DNA from: a virus
Reading direction: 5' to 3' (one strand)
DNA: 30,813 nt
Virus record (IMG/VR): IMGVR_UViG_3300038954_000308
Span: 1-30,813 of that record
Shown here: positions 1-8,200 of the stretch, piece after piece
Layout of the letters: the number at the start of each line of letters is the position of its first letter
Numbering within the stretch: position 1 is the first letter of the stretch
Notes under the pieces: model-generated
Database searches by the model: none
Told to the model about the DNA's origin: nothing
What the model saw: the letters and a program-made list of their open reading frames with translations, nothing else
Program-made: the position numbers and the translations under genes

Positions 1-200
1 CGTTTAAAGCACTGGCCATCTTATGTACAGTAGAACTTGCGGGTACAAGAGAGCAGGTCGTCAAAGGAGGGCCAACAATGATGAACCTTGACGACATCTC
101 CGCGCTCCCCGATGGTGAGAAAGCTGCCCTTGCAAAAGAGCTGTCAAAAGTGCTTGCAGTTCTAAACGACTCTCTCTCAGGAGGTGGCCATGAACGCTAA
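1..200 (+). CDS. C-terminal part of an unknown small protein (5' end outside window)
   Basis: One frame is open from base 3 to the TAA at 198-200, so this looks like the end of a gene that begins before the window. The visible product is about 65 residues, ending in a helical segment (GEKAALAKELSKVLAVLNDS) and SGGGHER. An alternative is a separate 40-residue gene starting at the ATG at 78, which has AAAGGAGG at 64-70 at good spacing. Because the upstream codons stay open and look coding (FKALAILCTVELAG), both readings remain possible. The end overlaps the next gene by 11 bases, typical of translational coupling. No family is recognised. Confidence 0.55.
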   Translation, partial: FKALAILCTVELAGTREQVVKGGPTMMNLDDISALPDGEKAALAKELSKVLAVLNDSLSGGGHER

Positions 201-387
201 AATCGCAGGCGCCTTAACACAGGCTGCGGGAACAGGTCTTGCAGTCATGGCTATGATAGCTATATTCGTGGGCTCAATACTGCACATATCGTCAAAGACA
301 TTTGTACTCTCCTCGATAGGGGTTTTACTCCTTGGGATTTTTATGCAGAGTAAGAGCGAGGAGGCAAGGTATGACGAAGAAGATTGA
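190..387 (+). CDS. small membrane protein, two predicted TM helices
   Basis: This encodes 65 residues from the ATG at 190, preceded by CAGGAGGT at 178-184. A GTG two codons earlier overlaps the ribosome binding site and is less likely. Two hydrophobic stretches, roughly residues 7-30 (Ala/Met/Ile-rich) and 37-52 (VLSSIGVLLLGIF), suggest a two-pass inner-membrane protein with a short acidic tail (EEARYDEED). The gene overlaps both its upstream and downstream neighbours, so it is part of one operon. A holin-like or membrane-effector role is possible from shape alone, but nothing in the sequence shows it and the lysis genes lie elsewhere. Confidence 0.6.
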   Translation: MNAKIAGALTQAAGTGLAVMAMIAIFVGSILHISSKTFVLSSIGVLLLGIFMQSKSEEARYDEED

Positions 388-595
388 TGTCACGAAAAAC
401 CTGTATAGATGCAAGGGGGTGTTGTGGTACGACTCGTTCCTCGACCAAAAGAGAAGGTCAACTACTGCAACAGCAAAGGTTCGGGCGACATCGGAAAAGG
501 AGGCCAGAAAAAAGTTTGAAAAATGGTTGGCTGATTATCCTCTTGAAAACTCGTTCTACGACCCAAGAGAGGTTTTGATTGAGGAGGAAAAGTGA
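371..595 (+). CDS. hypothetical small basic protein
   Basis: This encodes 74 residues from the ATG at 371, with GAGGAGG at 357-363. A TTG 39 bases upstream lies inside the previous gene and lacks such a site. The product starts MTKKIDVTKNLYRCKGVLWY, has a Lys/Arg-rich amphipathic helix in the middle (SEKEARKKFEKWLADYP), and ends acidic. The layout resembles a short beta segment followed by a helix, as in small phage nucleic-acid-associated or regulatory proteins, but no family is recognised. It overlaps the preceding gene by 17 bases. Confidence 0.6.
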   Translation: MTKKIDVTKNLYRCKGVLWYDSFLDQKRRSTTATAKVRATSEKEARKKFEKWLADYPLENSFYDPREVLIEEEK

Positions 596-607
596 AAGGA
601 GGCTGCT

Positions 608-1027
608 ATGGATTATGCTGAAAGGCTATCAATACTTTATAACGTGGCAAAAGCAATGGAAGCCAGTGCTACGAGTAACGGTGAAAGTATCTCGGTAAGC
701 GCAACAGGAGACATAACGCTTTACCCCAAGGGCGGAAGAAAGCGAAACATCGGTAGAATTTACACGAAGAAAGACGGGTCTTTCGTGTATGAAAAAATGG
801 TAAAATCGAAAAACATCTTTCGCAAGGCAGACGCGTGGGGCTTTAACTGGAATGTCATAAACGCGTTACCGGATGACGCAAGTATCCACTTGCTTGTCGA
901 CAGGAAATCGGTTAAACGTATCCCGGTATCTGACGCAAGGGAGCACGGGTTTTTCCTCTGGTTCAAGGGGGAGGGCCACGAGCGCCAGTTTATGATTGAA
1001 GACAGGCTGTTCACGATAGTGGTGTAA
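608..1027 (+). CDS. hypothetical protein, 139 aa
   Basis: The start is an ATG at 608 behind GAAAGGAGG. The product has an N-terminal helix (YAERLSILYNVAKAMEAS), a short strand region with GDITLYPKGGRKRNIGRIY, and a C-terminal half with the unusual string RKADAWGFNWNVINALPDDA, then strand-rich sequence ending ERQFMIEDRLFTIVV. The K/R-rich first half and WGFNW-type aromatic cluster are compatible with a small alpha/beta nucleic-acid-related protein, but no motif is decisive. It is ten bases from the next gene in the same operon. Confidence 0.65.
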   Translation: MDYAERLSILYNVAKAMEASATSNGESISVSATGDITLYPKGGRKRNIGRIYTKKDGSFVYEKMVKSKNIFRKADAWGFNWNVINALPDDASIHLLVDRKSVKRIPVSDAREHGFFLWFKGEGHERQFMIEDRLFTIVV

Positions 1028-1036
1028 GGAGGCTGT

Positions 1037-1309
1037 ATGTCACGGAGAGAGAAGGAACTAATGAAGACAGCACTTGAGCTTAACAACGAGATTGGAAGGC
1101 TTGAGGCTGTTGTTGAGATAAGGATGTTGAAGAACGAAAACAAGATGCTGAGAGAACAGGTGGAAACACTGGAACGCATACTGTTATCTACAAAACCATA
1201 CTTGCGAGGGTTCGATGAGGAAGAGAATTTCGAGGAAGAAGGGCTTGAGAAGCTCTCCAAGGCCACTTCTGGAGACGACGTTCACGAGGAAGAAGGGAAA
1301 CATCAATGA
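1037..1309 (+). CDS. coiled-coil hypothetical protein
   Basis: This encodes 90 residues from an ATG with TAAGGAGGCTGT immediately upstream. Residues about 3-52 show a leucine-rich heptad pattern (ELMKTALELNNEIGRLEAVV and KMLREQVETLERILL), predicting a dimeric coiled coil. The tail is highly acidic (DEEENFEEEGLEKL, HEEEGKHQ). Small phage proteins of this shape can act as scaffolds, chaperones or inhibitors of host proteins, but no specific role can be read. The 3' end overlaps the following reading frame by up to 95 bases. Confidence 0.6.
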   Translation: MSRREKELMKTALELNNEIGRLEAVVEIRMLKNENKMLREQVETLERILLSTKPYLRGFDEEENFEEEGLEKLSKATSGDDVHEEEGKHQ

Positions 1310-1517
1310 GGCCATAGAGAGGCTTAAGGCGAGATGCCACAGAAAGGCAAAAGCGTCCGGGATGGTACTTGTCGATGACGTGTCTATCGATGTGTTTGAG
1401 AATGTGATAGATGGGACAGATGGACAGGTATACCGGCAGAGTGAGTTGCTGCCCCCGGGCGTTAAACAGAAAGGCGAACCGTATTATTTACTGGTAGCAC
1501 GGAGTTACGCACGATAA
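1215..1517 (+). CDS. hypothetical protein with uncertain start
   Basis: The convincing coding part runs from about 1302 (INEAIERLKARCHRKAKASG, then VLVDDVSIDVFENVIDG) to the TAA at 1515-1517. The only ATG that includes all of it is at 1215, behind GCGAGGG, giving 100 residues and a 95-base overlap with the coiled-coil gene. The extra N terminus is simply basic (MRKRISRKKGLRSS) and may be fortuitous. Later choices are a TTG at 1245, a CTG at 1269, or the ATG at 1362, which would cut off the first helix. Function unknown; the start is the main doubt. Confidence 0.45.
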   Translation: MRKRISRKKGLRSSPRPLLETTFTRKKGNINEAIERLKARCHRKAKASGMVLVDDVSIDVFENVIDGTDGQVYRQSELLPPGVKQKGEPYYLLVARSYAR

Positions 1518-1637
1518 TTATGACAGGCACGCGGGAGGTTAAACGCAAGTGGCCTATCCCAAAAGCGGCGGATTGATACGGGGCTCCCACCCCTTTGGTT
1601 GCCGTTCCCGCACTGCATTATTTTTAAGGGGGCTGAC
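1518..1637 (+). other. 120-base intergenic stretch with weak dyads
   Basis: No convincing gene lies here. It contains a G4/C4 stem with six-base loop (1580-1593) enclosed by a long-range 7-bp pairing of GCGGGAG (1531-1537) with TTCCCGC (1605-1611, one G-U). Just before the next gene is TTTTTAAGGGGG, which supplies its ribosome binding site. The folded element could be a leader structure; it was checked as a tRNA and rejected. Confidence 0.3.
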
Positions 1638-2417
1638 ATGTACGACGAGGAAAAGCTTGGGTTTGTAGCCATGTATGACATAAGGACCATGCTCGGAAGC
1701 GACGAACAGGTAGCACAAAAGATGCTTGATGTGATATATGCCCTGTATGATGCCGGATACATGGGAGTGGCAATCGAAGGTAGGTGCACGCCCCGGGGGG
1801 CCCAGTTTGGAACATGTGCGGTGTCACGCGGAGTTGGCGAATGTGTCCAGTTTTTAGAAGACTCAGATGAGCACGGGGATGGGTTGGGACATGCTGAATG
1901 TGTTGCAGCGGCACCACCACACTCAGACCTGAGAAGAAAAGTGATGAACATGTTTGTGCTTGGCCCCCCATCCCGGTGTATTCTGGTTATGAATCCGAAA
2001 AGATATACGGCTGAAGACTTAAAGAACATCCAACGGACAGGGGTAGCATACAGAATCCCCATCTCCTCGGACTCTCTTTTCCTTGGTGACATAGCGCCAG
2101 CCCTGTATGAGAACATCGGGATAATAGGCAAGGTCGAGTTTACGGTTGAAAGAATCGGGAGCCGGTTTTTTCTCAAGAACAACGACACCGGAGAAATGTT
2201 TCCTCGCAGAGACACGGCTCTTAGGCCAGTGCGGCCCCATGATAACCACTTTCTCTCCAAGGTAATCGACGGGGAAGTGCACCATGAAGAGATATGTCGC
2301 CGGATAAGACGGCCATCCTTGGCTGAGGCGAGAAGAGAGGCGGTGGAATTCCAAGACCTGTGGGCAACAGAGATAATGTATCAAAGAGAAGCATACAGGC
2401 GGGCAATTCTATTTTGA
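1638..2417 (+). CDS. hypothetical protein, 259 aa
   Basis: The ATG at 1638 is chosen because AAGGGGG lies ten bases upstream; an in-frame upstream ATG at 1599 has no such site. The protein begins with a helical region (MYDEEKLGFVAMYDIRTMLG, then QVAQKMLDVIYALYDAGYMG). It continues with a Cys/Gly-rich middle (CTPRGAQFGTCAVSRGVGEC) and a long alpha/beta C-terminal half ending in an Arg-rich helix (RRIRRPSLAEARREAVEFQD). No catalytic motif is recognised. The spread of Cys and His residues (GTCAV, GECVQF, GHAECVA, APPHSD) could bind a metal, which is only a suggestion. Confidence 0.6.
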   Translation: MYDEEKLGFVAMYDIRTMLGSDEQVAQKMLDVIYALYDAGYMGVAIEGRCTPRGAQFGTCAVSRGVGECVQFLEDSDEHGDGLGHAECVAAAPPHSDLRRKVMNMFVLGPPSRCILVMNPKRYTAEDLKNIQRTGVAYRIPISSDSLFLGDIAPALYENIGIIGKVEFTVERIGSRFFLKNNDTGEMFPRRDTALRPVRPHDNHFLSKVIDGEVHHEEICRRIRRPSLAEARREAVEFQDLWATEIMYQREAYRRAILF

Positions 2418-2423
2418 GGATAT

Positions 2424-2453
2424 GTGTGCGAATGTGCGAAGCATTTTGCACAC
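2424..2453 (+). terminator. strong hairpin after the 259-aa gene, possible terminator
   Basis: GTGTGCGAATG (2424-2434) pairs with CATTTTGCACAC (2442-2453): six Watson-Crick pairs, a G-U, two A-U, a one-base bulge and two more pairs, with loop TGCGAAG. It starts seven bases after the stop codon. There is no immediate U-tract (the T-rich run is about 18 bases later), so it may stabilise or process the message rather than terminate it. Confidence 0.4.
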
Positions 2454-2489
2454 GCTCTGTTGCGTCGTTAATTTTTAAGGAGGGAGTTT

Positions 2490-2831
2490 ATGAGAAGATA
2501 TAGTATGGTTAAACCAAATGATGATATTTCAGATTACAATTACATGATTGATTCAAAACATGGCAATTGGATAAGATATGAAGATTATATCAAGGGAAAA
2601 GAATCAATGACGCCTGATGCCGTGTTAGGCGAAGGCTGGCGGGATGCAAGCAAAGAGTTGCCTGATAACAATAAGGCGTTTGAGTGTAATAATGAAGGCT
2701 GGTTGTGGGTAAAAATCGAAGGTGGAGATATTCAGCTTTCATGTTATGATGAAGACGATGGATTTGATTATAACGATGTTACACATTTTATGTACTTACA
2801 AAAACCAGGTCAGCCAGATACCAAAATATGA
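2490..2831 (+). CDS. DUF551-like small protein
   Basis: This encodes 113 residues from an ATG with AAGGAGGGAGTTT upstream. The C-terminal half resembles DUF551 proteins: GWRDASKELPDNNKAF followed by strands and the closing VTHFMYLQKP, which corresponds to the family's VTHWMPLPEPP ending. The family is common in phages and its function is unknown. The N-terminal 45 residues are polar and specific to this protein. Codon use is visibly more A/T-rich than in neighbouring genes, so it may have been acquired separately. A second DUF551-like gene lies at 26248-26475 on the other strand. Confidence 0.6.
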   Translation: MRRYSMVKPNDDISDYNYMIDSKHGNWIRYEDYIKGKESMTPDAVLGEGWRDASKELPDNNKAFECNNEGWLWVKIEGGDIQLSCYDEDDGFDYNDVTHFMYLQKPGQPDTKI

Positions 2832-2917
2832 AGTTATTGATATGTGATTTAACCGCCACAATAACAGGGGGAATTATGATACAGAGATATGACGAGGACG
2901 GGGTAGTTTTGTATTAA
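2828..2917 (+). CDS. possible 29-residue ORF, last gene of the left plus-strand unit
   Basis: The ATG overlaps the stop of the DUF551-like gene (ATGA), a common coupling arrangement. The product would be MKLLICDLTATITGGIMIQR plus nine residues (YDEDGVVLY). A shorter alternative starts at the internal ATG at 2876, which has AGGGGG upstream and gives 13 residues. It ends at 2917, overlapping by four bases the end of the convergent late gene at 2914. It is supported only by coupling and position; it could be non-coding spacer. Confidence 0.3.
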   Translation: MKLLICDLTATITGGIMIQRYDEDGVVLY

Positions 2918-3288
2918 CGGGAAAGGCCGACGTATAACCCGGCAGCAAGGGCCCCGGCGATGCCGACCTGAACGCGCCAGTCTTTGTACCAGACGTACCC
3001 GATACCGATACGCCGGGTAGCTTTCTTACACTTATCCTGTGCGGTCACGAGGTAATCACTCTGTTCTTTTGCAACAGTAATCTCGATAGGTGAATAGTAA
3101 CACTCTTTGAGTTTCGCAAACGTTTCCCTGCTCTCCTGTAAATCAGGCGGGAGTTTATATTCAGTGTGAGTCCTGTCCCGGTAGACTATCTTTTTATGTT
3201 CTATGGGCTTTACCACCTGTGAGTGGATAAGCCACCCTGCTGCCACCCCGAGCCCGAACAATGCGACACATGCCCATAAATACTTCAT
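2914..3288 (-). CDS. lysis-cassette membrane protein (spanin-like)
   Basis: This encodes 124 residues from an ATG that overlaps the stop of the upstream gene (ATGA at 3285-3288). Residues about 3-22 form a hydrophobic signal anchor (WACVALFGLGVAAGWL), followed by a charged region with an RDRTHTEYKLPPDLQESRET string and two Cys residues. A second short hydrophobic segment is near the C terminus (VGIAGALAAGLYVGL). Position at the end of the late operon, directly after a holin-like protein and an endolysin candidate, suggests an inner-membrane spanin or accessory lysis protein. The C-terminal hydrophobic segment is not usual for a classical i-spanin. This is the last late gene before the convergent plus-strand unit. 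Confidence 0.5.
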   Translation of the reverse strand: MKYLWACVALFGLGVAAGWLIHSQVVKPIEHKKIVYRDRTHTEYKLPPDLQESRETFAKLKECYYSPIEITVAKEQSDYLVTAQDKCKKATRRIGIGYVWYKDWRVQVGIAGALAAGLYVGLSR

Positions 3289-3506
3289 CGTGTATACTCA
3301 ATCTTTACCGGGGCGGGGTTCCACTGGAATCCGTCCTCCTTGTTGTACTTTACGTTCAGCGCAAGGTACGTTGCAATGATGACAAGGAGCATTACAATAA
3401 CAAGCTCTTTGGTGCAATACTTTACAAGGTATGCGATAAGCTCCCAGAGGTTATCAATATCCTTTATGCTCGCGACTTCTTTTTTTGCTTTTGTGTCCTT
3501 TGGCAT
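3285..3506 (-). CDS. single-TM holin-like protein
   Basis: The ATG at 3506 is chosen because ATAGGAGGAGAC precedes it; an upstream in-frame start would run into the endolysin candidate. The 73-residue product has a charged cytosolic-type N terminus (MPKDTKAKKEVASIKDIDNL), one strongly hydrophobic helix at about 34-53 (ELVIVMLLVIIATYLALNV), and a short polar tail. Size, one TM segment and location between the endolysin candidate and a spanin-like gene fit a holin or pinholin. It could also be an antiholin or another membrane accessory. Confidence 0.5.
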   Translation of the reverse strand: MPKDTKAKKEVASIKDIDNLWELIAYLVKYCTKELVIVMLLVIIATYLALNVKYNKEDGFQWNPAPVKIEYTR

Positions 3507-3514
3507 GTCTCCTC

Positions 3515-4084
3515 CTATAAGACCCACTTTAATTCTTCTCTTGGCACGACAAGGTAGGAAAACCGCTTCCTCCGTATACCCTTGTCATACGTCCTGCAAA
3601 TGTCAAGGAACTCTTCAAGGTCATCTTCGTGCCTGAACACCTGACACCCTGCACTTGCTCTTTCTATCAAGTCATCATCATCACCCTGCCGGTGAAAATT
3701 AATGCCGAAGTACCCGCTTTCTACTATCTCCCCGGGGTCTTTGGCAAAGTTCATATTCTCGTCCCGCCAGACTGTTACCTTGTTGCCATGTTGCACGAGA
3801 CCCGGTTTCCCCTTGTGGAGCCCAAGCATCCACCCGTTCTTATGGAACCCGTAGCACAGGTGCGCTGCCCCCTTTTTGTTCAGAGGACGCAGCGTGTAGT
3901 ATACACCGGGGTCAGTGGTGGCAAGGTAAATCTCAACCTGTCCCCCGTGTGCGATAATGATGTGGTCATTGAACCTGTCAGCCTGCGCCTTCTCCTCGTT
4001 GCGAAGGCCAACTATCATCGGGTCTGCGGACACCCCGTGTTTTGCGAACAGTGTCACAATATCCTGATAATTTCTTGCACGCAT
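3515..4084 (-). CDS. putative endolysin, L,D-transpeptidase-like active-site pattern
   Basis: This encodes 189 residues. Residues 125-131 read YFGINFH, followed after 12 residues by SAGCQV (144-149). A conserved His followed by S-x-G-C is the active-site pattern of YkuD-type L,D-transpeptidase/carboxypeptidase folds, and similar IHR...GCQ strings occur in phage cell-wall enzymes. The central strands (VTVWRDENMNF and the preceding region) fit a beta-rich catalytic domain. There is no signal peptide, so export would depend on a holin; single-TM genes flank it on both sides. The expected role is cleavage of the host peptide stem at lysis. The fold assignment is inference from the motif, not an alignment. 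Confidence 0.5.
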   Translation of the reverse strand: MRARNYQDIVTLFAKHGVSADPMIVGLRNEEKAQADRFNDHIIIAHGGQVEIYLATTDPGVYYTLRPLNKKGAAHLCYGFHKNGWMLGLHKGKPGLVQHGNKVTVWRDENMNFAKDPGEIVESGYFGINFHRQGDDDDLIERASAGCQVFRHEDDLEEFLDICRTYDKGIRRKRFSYLVVPREELKWVL

Positions 4085-4092
4085 GTCATCTC

Positions 4093-4452
4093 CTATTTTG
4101 CGTGTTGTTCTACGATATACGTGAGCCTGTCAACGGTCTTGTCAAGCCTCGTGAGCAGCGTCTCGAAGTTTCGCATCGACTTTTCGGTGCTTTTCTTCGT
4201 TTTCTCCTGCTCTACGCATATTCTTTCCAGTGTGTTTTCCATTGCCTTTTTCCATTGCTCATCCAACTGTCCTGCGTGTTTGCTTTTCAAATTACAGGTA
4301 TCAACCTGCGCGCTCAGTGCCTTAGATAGCTCCTCGGTCCCCTTCCTTAAACGATACAGCGCTATCTCGGTGCGAATGACATACCCAAGCACGGGGGTAA
4401 GCGCACCGACAACGATAAGGAATATCTTGTACGCGTCCGATAGGTTCAACAT
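4093..4452 (-). CDS. membrane-anchored coiled-coil protein in the lysis region
   Basis: This encodes 119 residues from an ATG preceded by AGGAAAGAAC. Residues about 8-26 form one TM helix (YKIFLIVVGALTPVLGYVI). The remaining 90 residues are a long, charged, heptad-rich helix (LYRLRKGTEELSKALSAQ to LLTRLDKTVDRLTYIVEQ). Type II orientation with a long coiled coil resembles spanins and some holin-associated proteins. Position just upstream of the putative endolysin supports a part in lysis, but a virion-membrane role with the preceding ejection genes is also possible. Confidence 0.5.
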   Translation of the reverse strand: MLNLSDAYKIFLIVVGALTPVLGYVIRTEIALYRLRKGTEELSKALSAQVDTCNLKSKHAGQLDEQWKKAMENTLERICVEQEKTKKSTEKSMRNFETLLTRLDKTVDRLTYIVEQHAK

Positions 4453-4460
4453 GTTCTTTC

Positions 4461-5225
4461 CTATGCCGCATCTCTTTTTTTAAGCTCCTTAAATACAGCT
4501 CTTGAAAAATCTTTTCCGTCATTTCGGTAGCACACCTGTCCGTGTCGGAATTTCTCCGCCTTCTCATACACTTTGCTCCACGCATCACGTATGGTGGTCC
4601 CGTGTGCTACCAGCAGGTGTGAGTCTTCCCCGCTTGCAACCTCGTCTGCCAGCTCCTCCGGTATGGGGAGTGTCAGATTATTCTGATAATTAAACGAATA
4701 CAGCCGCATCGACGCGACAAACCCTTTTTTCAGCAATGGTATCTTTCTCCCATTCTCAATCGACTCTACTATCTCTGATAGCGACATACTATGCAGCGCG
4801 TTCATAGCAATAGCTATATCATGGGTTATGGTGAAGTCAAGCCCCACAAGATATGGGCGTTCGCCCAGCATGTACTCCATCGCCACGGGACCCCTGTAGT
4901 CCGGGAGTTTTTGCTTGATTATGTCGCCTATCTTCTCAAAATTTTTGAACACCGGCGTCCTCTTCAAGTTGCAGGCGAACAGGGTCAGGATGTTTTCTTT
5001 CAGCAGCGGCCCCACCCCGCCGGGGTACAGGGACTTATCCCTTATCGCCGCACTGTGCAGTTGCCAGTTCACCCCGTTCCAGAACGCAACATAAGTAACG
5101 GGAATCCCGTCAACCGGATTAAACTGCGGCACGCCGCCTTTTACGGATATCTCCGGCATGAGAATCTTTGCTTCAAACGCCAGCCTGATTTTCTGGTCTT
5201 GTGTCAAATTTTTTACGTCGACCAT
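4461..5225 (-). CDS. GARS/PurD-like ATP-grasp C-terminal half
   Basis: This encodes 254 residues from an ATG with GAGAGGTATAT upstream. Several blocks fall in the order seen in the C-terminal half of phosphoribosylamine-glycine ligase: VTYVAFWNG (residues 43-51), GGVGPLL (69-75, cf. GGMGAYS), LPDYRGPVAMEYML (107-120, cf. YKGVLYAGLM), PYLVGLDFTITHD (124-136, cf. VIEFNVRFGD), and LLVAHGTTIRDAWSKVYEKA to CYRNDG (204-237), like the family's C-terminal domain. The N domain and the first half of the ATP-grasp fold are absent, and the upstream gene ends only 18 bases away. The usual Glu and Asn metal ligands read Asp130 and Thr132, so ordinary GARS activity is doubtful. Lying between ejection and lysis genes, it may be a repurposed ligase or a structural pseudoenzyme. 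The assignment is by eye. Confidence 0.5.
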   Translation of the reverse strand: MVDVKNLTQDQKIRLAFEAKILMPEISVKGGVPQFNPVDGIPVTYVAFWNGVNWQLHSAAIRDKSLYPGGVGPLLKENILTLFACNLKRTPVFKNFEKIGDIIKQKLPDYRGPVAMEYMLGERPYLVGLDFTITHDIAIAMNALHSMSLSEIVESIENGRKIPLLKKGFVASMRLYSFNYQNNLTLPIPEELADEVASGEDSHLLVAHGTTIRDAWSKVYEKAEKFRHGQVCYRNDGKDFSRAVFKELKKRDAA

Positions 5226-5242
5226 ATATACCTCTCAAATAT

Positions 5243-8200
5243 TTAATATGTTCTGTCAGAATACGGCATATCAGAGTACGGGAGCTCGCCGTATGGCGTC
5301 GGGCCCTCTTTCTGCGAGAACTCCCTGCGCCCAACAAGCGCCTCTCTGAGCCCAAGGTCATCCTGAATAGCATCAACCACCCGCTTGGTCTGTGATGTAG
5401 GAAGTCCACCAAGAAGCTTTAATGCACTCCATGCGCCCATCTCCCAGAATCTTTCCGGGTTCGAGAAGCCCTGTGATACCGAGTGGAGCGAGGAAGGGAC
5501 TGGGCCAAGAAAGCCGGAGCCAAACCTGATGCCACCACCGACAATAGGAACAAGCTTTCCGAACTCAGCCACCGCACGCAATGCTGCTATATGTGAGTCC
5601 TTCCCTTCTTCCTTGTACCGGTGATACGTATGTATTGGTGCAGGCATCGGCGACTCTATGCCGAGCATGTTTTCATACAGGAGATTCCATGACGAGTAAG
5701 TCATCGCAAGCACAAGCCCTGTTGCCATTTTCTGCCCGGCAGAATAGGTCATTGACGATGTGCCGCCTGCAAGCTCTCGTATCATATTCCAGTTTGCGGT
5801 TACAAACGTCTGGAACAGCGTGAGGGCCCGCCCTGTTGATGTCTTCTGTATGGGCGAGAGGTCGGTTTTCATCGCCGACGCCTGTGTACGTGCTACTATA
5901 TCGTCTGCGTATCTGGCAGCGGCCTCCGGGTCAAATGGCTGCTTGTTTACTTTTGTCATAGTGTGCTTGGCCTTCTGGTATGCACCCTCCCATACTGTCC
6001 GGGCTACCACGTAGTCAAGATTCTGCATTGCCCAAAAGCCGCCACGTATAAACTTCTGATGTGCTTCGCCGATGGAGGTCTTTGCATCCCTGCCAAGATT
6101 CCTTTGAACCATTGACGCAAAGTTCGCATCATCCGCATACTGCTTTCTTGAACCCATCTCTCGACTGAGGTTTACCGGGTTGTCCTCTGTGTTCATCTTT
6201 GGGAGTACCTCGGATACCATCTTCCTCATCCCAGTCATAACCCACTTGGCACCTATGTGCGGTACTGCCTGTGTGATTGCAGTCGTCTGACTCAAGACTG
6301 TTGGGATGCTGTACATGAGCATACTGGCAGTGAGATTGTTTGAAAACGTGTCTACTATCTTGTTTGCAGTCTTGGCCTGCTGCGTGGTATCTGCAAAGTT
6401 CCTGCCGGAAGAAAGCCAGTTCACGTAATCGGTAAGCAACTTAAACGCGTTCGGGGCCTGCGCCCTGAGTGAGAAATCTTGCCCGTTTATCTTTTCCACG
6501 TTGAGAATGTCGCTCGTCCGCTTTATCACTGGCTCCATGTGAACATACCTGAGTACGTCGGAAGTGTACTTCTCTGCTATCTTGAAGATATTTGTCTCAA
6601 TCTCGGCCGGGATAGCGCCTCTCTCAACATACTTCGGGGACAGCGCGTTTATTTGCCTCTCGGTCTTGATTCGTACCGGCGAAAGTCCTGTGTTTTCTGC
6701 GATGTGGTCGAGCTTCTTGAAGAAGGTCACATACTCAGCCTTCTCCCGTATCGGTTCAAGCCCGGCAGTAATCCTTGCCTTGTTATACCTGCGAAAGAGA
6801 TTCTTGTATTGCGCCTGTATGCTCTCCATTATGGCAACTTCGGACGCGTCAAGGGCTCTTACCTGTTCTGGGCGTATGCCCATGTTTTCCAGCGCCTCTA
6901 CGCCGTCTTTGCTCTTGCGAAGCATGTTGTATGTAATGGCGTCGGCGGAGTCCTTGTGCGGCGCCATGTCAATGTATTCTTTGATAACGTTTCTTGCGTG
7001 TGTTGTCTCCCGTGTTATGTTATCAAGCGCAGCCCTCGGCGCCTCAACAAATATTTCCTTTGTGAGCGTCCACCGCCCACCACTTATCATTTCTATAACG
7101 CGGTACCAGTTCTGGAACTGCTCAAATCCCATCTTCACATTATCCGGGTCAACACTGAAAATCTTTCCTATCGCCTTTGATGCCAGCCCGGCTTCATACG
7201 GGTCACGCAAAAGAGAAAGTTCGTGGGCTACTGGTTTTTCGAGCAAGACATCATGCTTAAACTCGACCTCTTGGCCGTTTCTGATGCGCCTTCCCCTTGA
7301 TTCGCCATGAAGAAACTGGTCGCTTTCAGGATATAACCTCTTTACAAGGTCTGTTGCGTTGGTTCTTAGCTTCGGCGATATATCATGACGCGAGAATACA
7401 GAGTCTTCGACAAATCCTTTAATCGTCCGCATGGTTTGTTGCTGTTTCGCCTTTGCTACAATGTTGCCAGTCTCAAGGTCAGCCTTCGTACTTACCTCTT
7501 TGAGCTCCCGTGGCTTATATATAAATTCTGTGTGCTTTACCGGCTCTCTGCTTTTTTCGTATACCAGTTCGCCGAGTTCATTCTCAACAACTTTTCTGCC
7601 TCTGGCATACCCCTTGCTACTATATACCGGTATTAATTCGTCCGCGTATGCTTCTATGGGCATCGCCTCTTTGCTCTTGCCGTACTTACCGCCGCCCCTT
7701 GGTAACCTTAACTCGGAATCGGTGGTGACAATCTCGTACCCGTTTATGTTCTTCTTCTTTGCCCGGAACACAACAAGCGGCTGCTCGTTGTTTTTTATGG
7801 ACTCAATGTACGCCTTGCCCTTGTCTGACCTGATAATCCGGTCTGACATGCCTTCTCCTTTCATCACACCGAAAACCACGTCGGAAACAACTTCGTCTCT
7901 CTGCTTATCGAGCGTACCCTTGCGAAACTTGGTCTTCTCCATCGACGGGTACCGTTCCCGCTGTATCTTCTCGGACATGGCATCTTCCATGCGGTTGAGG
8001 ATGTCCAGCCTGTTCTCTCTCGGTATCTCGTTTGACTTCAGCCCTTCGGTTATCTCCTTGTACTTCTGCTCACCAAGAAGCCTTCTGGCGTTGCCCATTG
8101 CGCTCATGAACGCTGTTCTATCATCCTTGGCGGACATGCCTTCCCGGTACAGTGCCTCCACGTCAAAGGACGGGGTTCTCCCCTCGCGCTTCGGGGTTCC

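Noticed and set aside
1520-1576. 18-residue frame MTGTREVKRKWPIPKAAD
   Set aside because: No ribosome binding site precedes the ATG and the segment overlaps the folded intergenic element.
1531-1611. tRNA-like element of about 81 nt with a 7-bp closing stem
   Set aside because: The acceptor-like arms pair, but there is no D arm, no GTTCRA-type T loop and the anticodon-like stem has a mismatch; it is kept only as a possible leader fold.
1505-2260. 251-codon open frame on the minus strand
   Set aside because: It lies opposite the 259-aa gene, has no ribosome binding site and is Ser/Pro/Arg-rich low-quality sequence typical of antisense frames.
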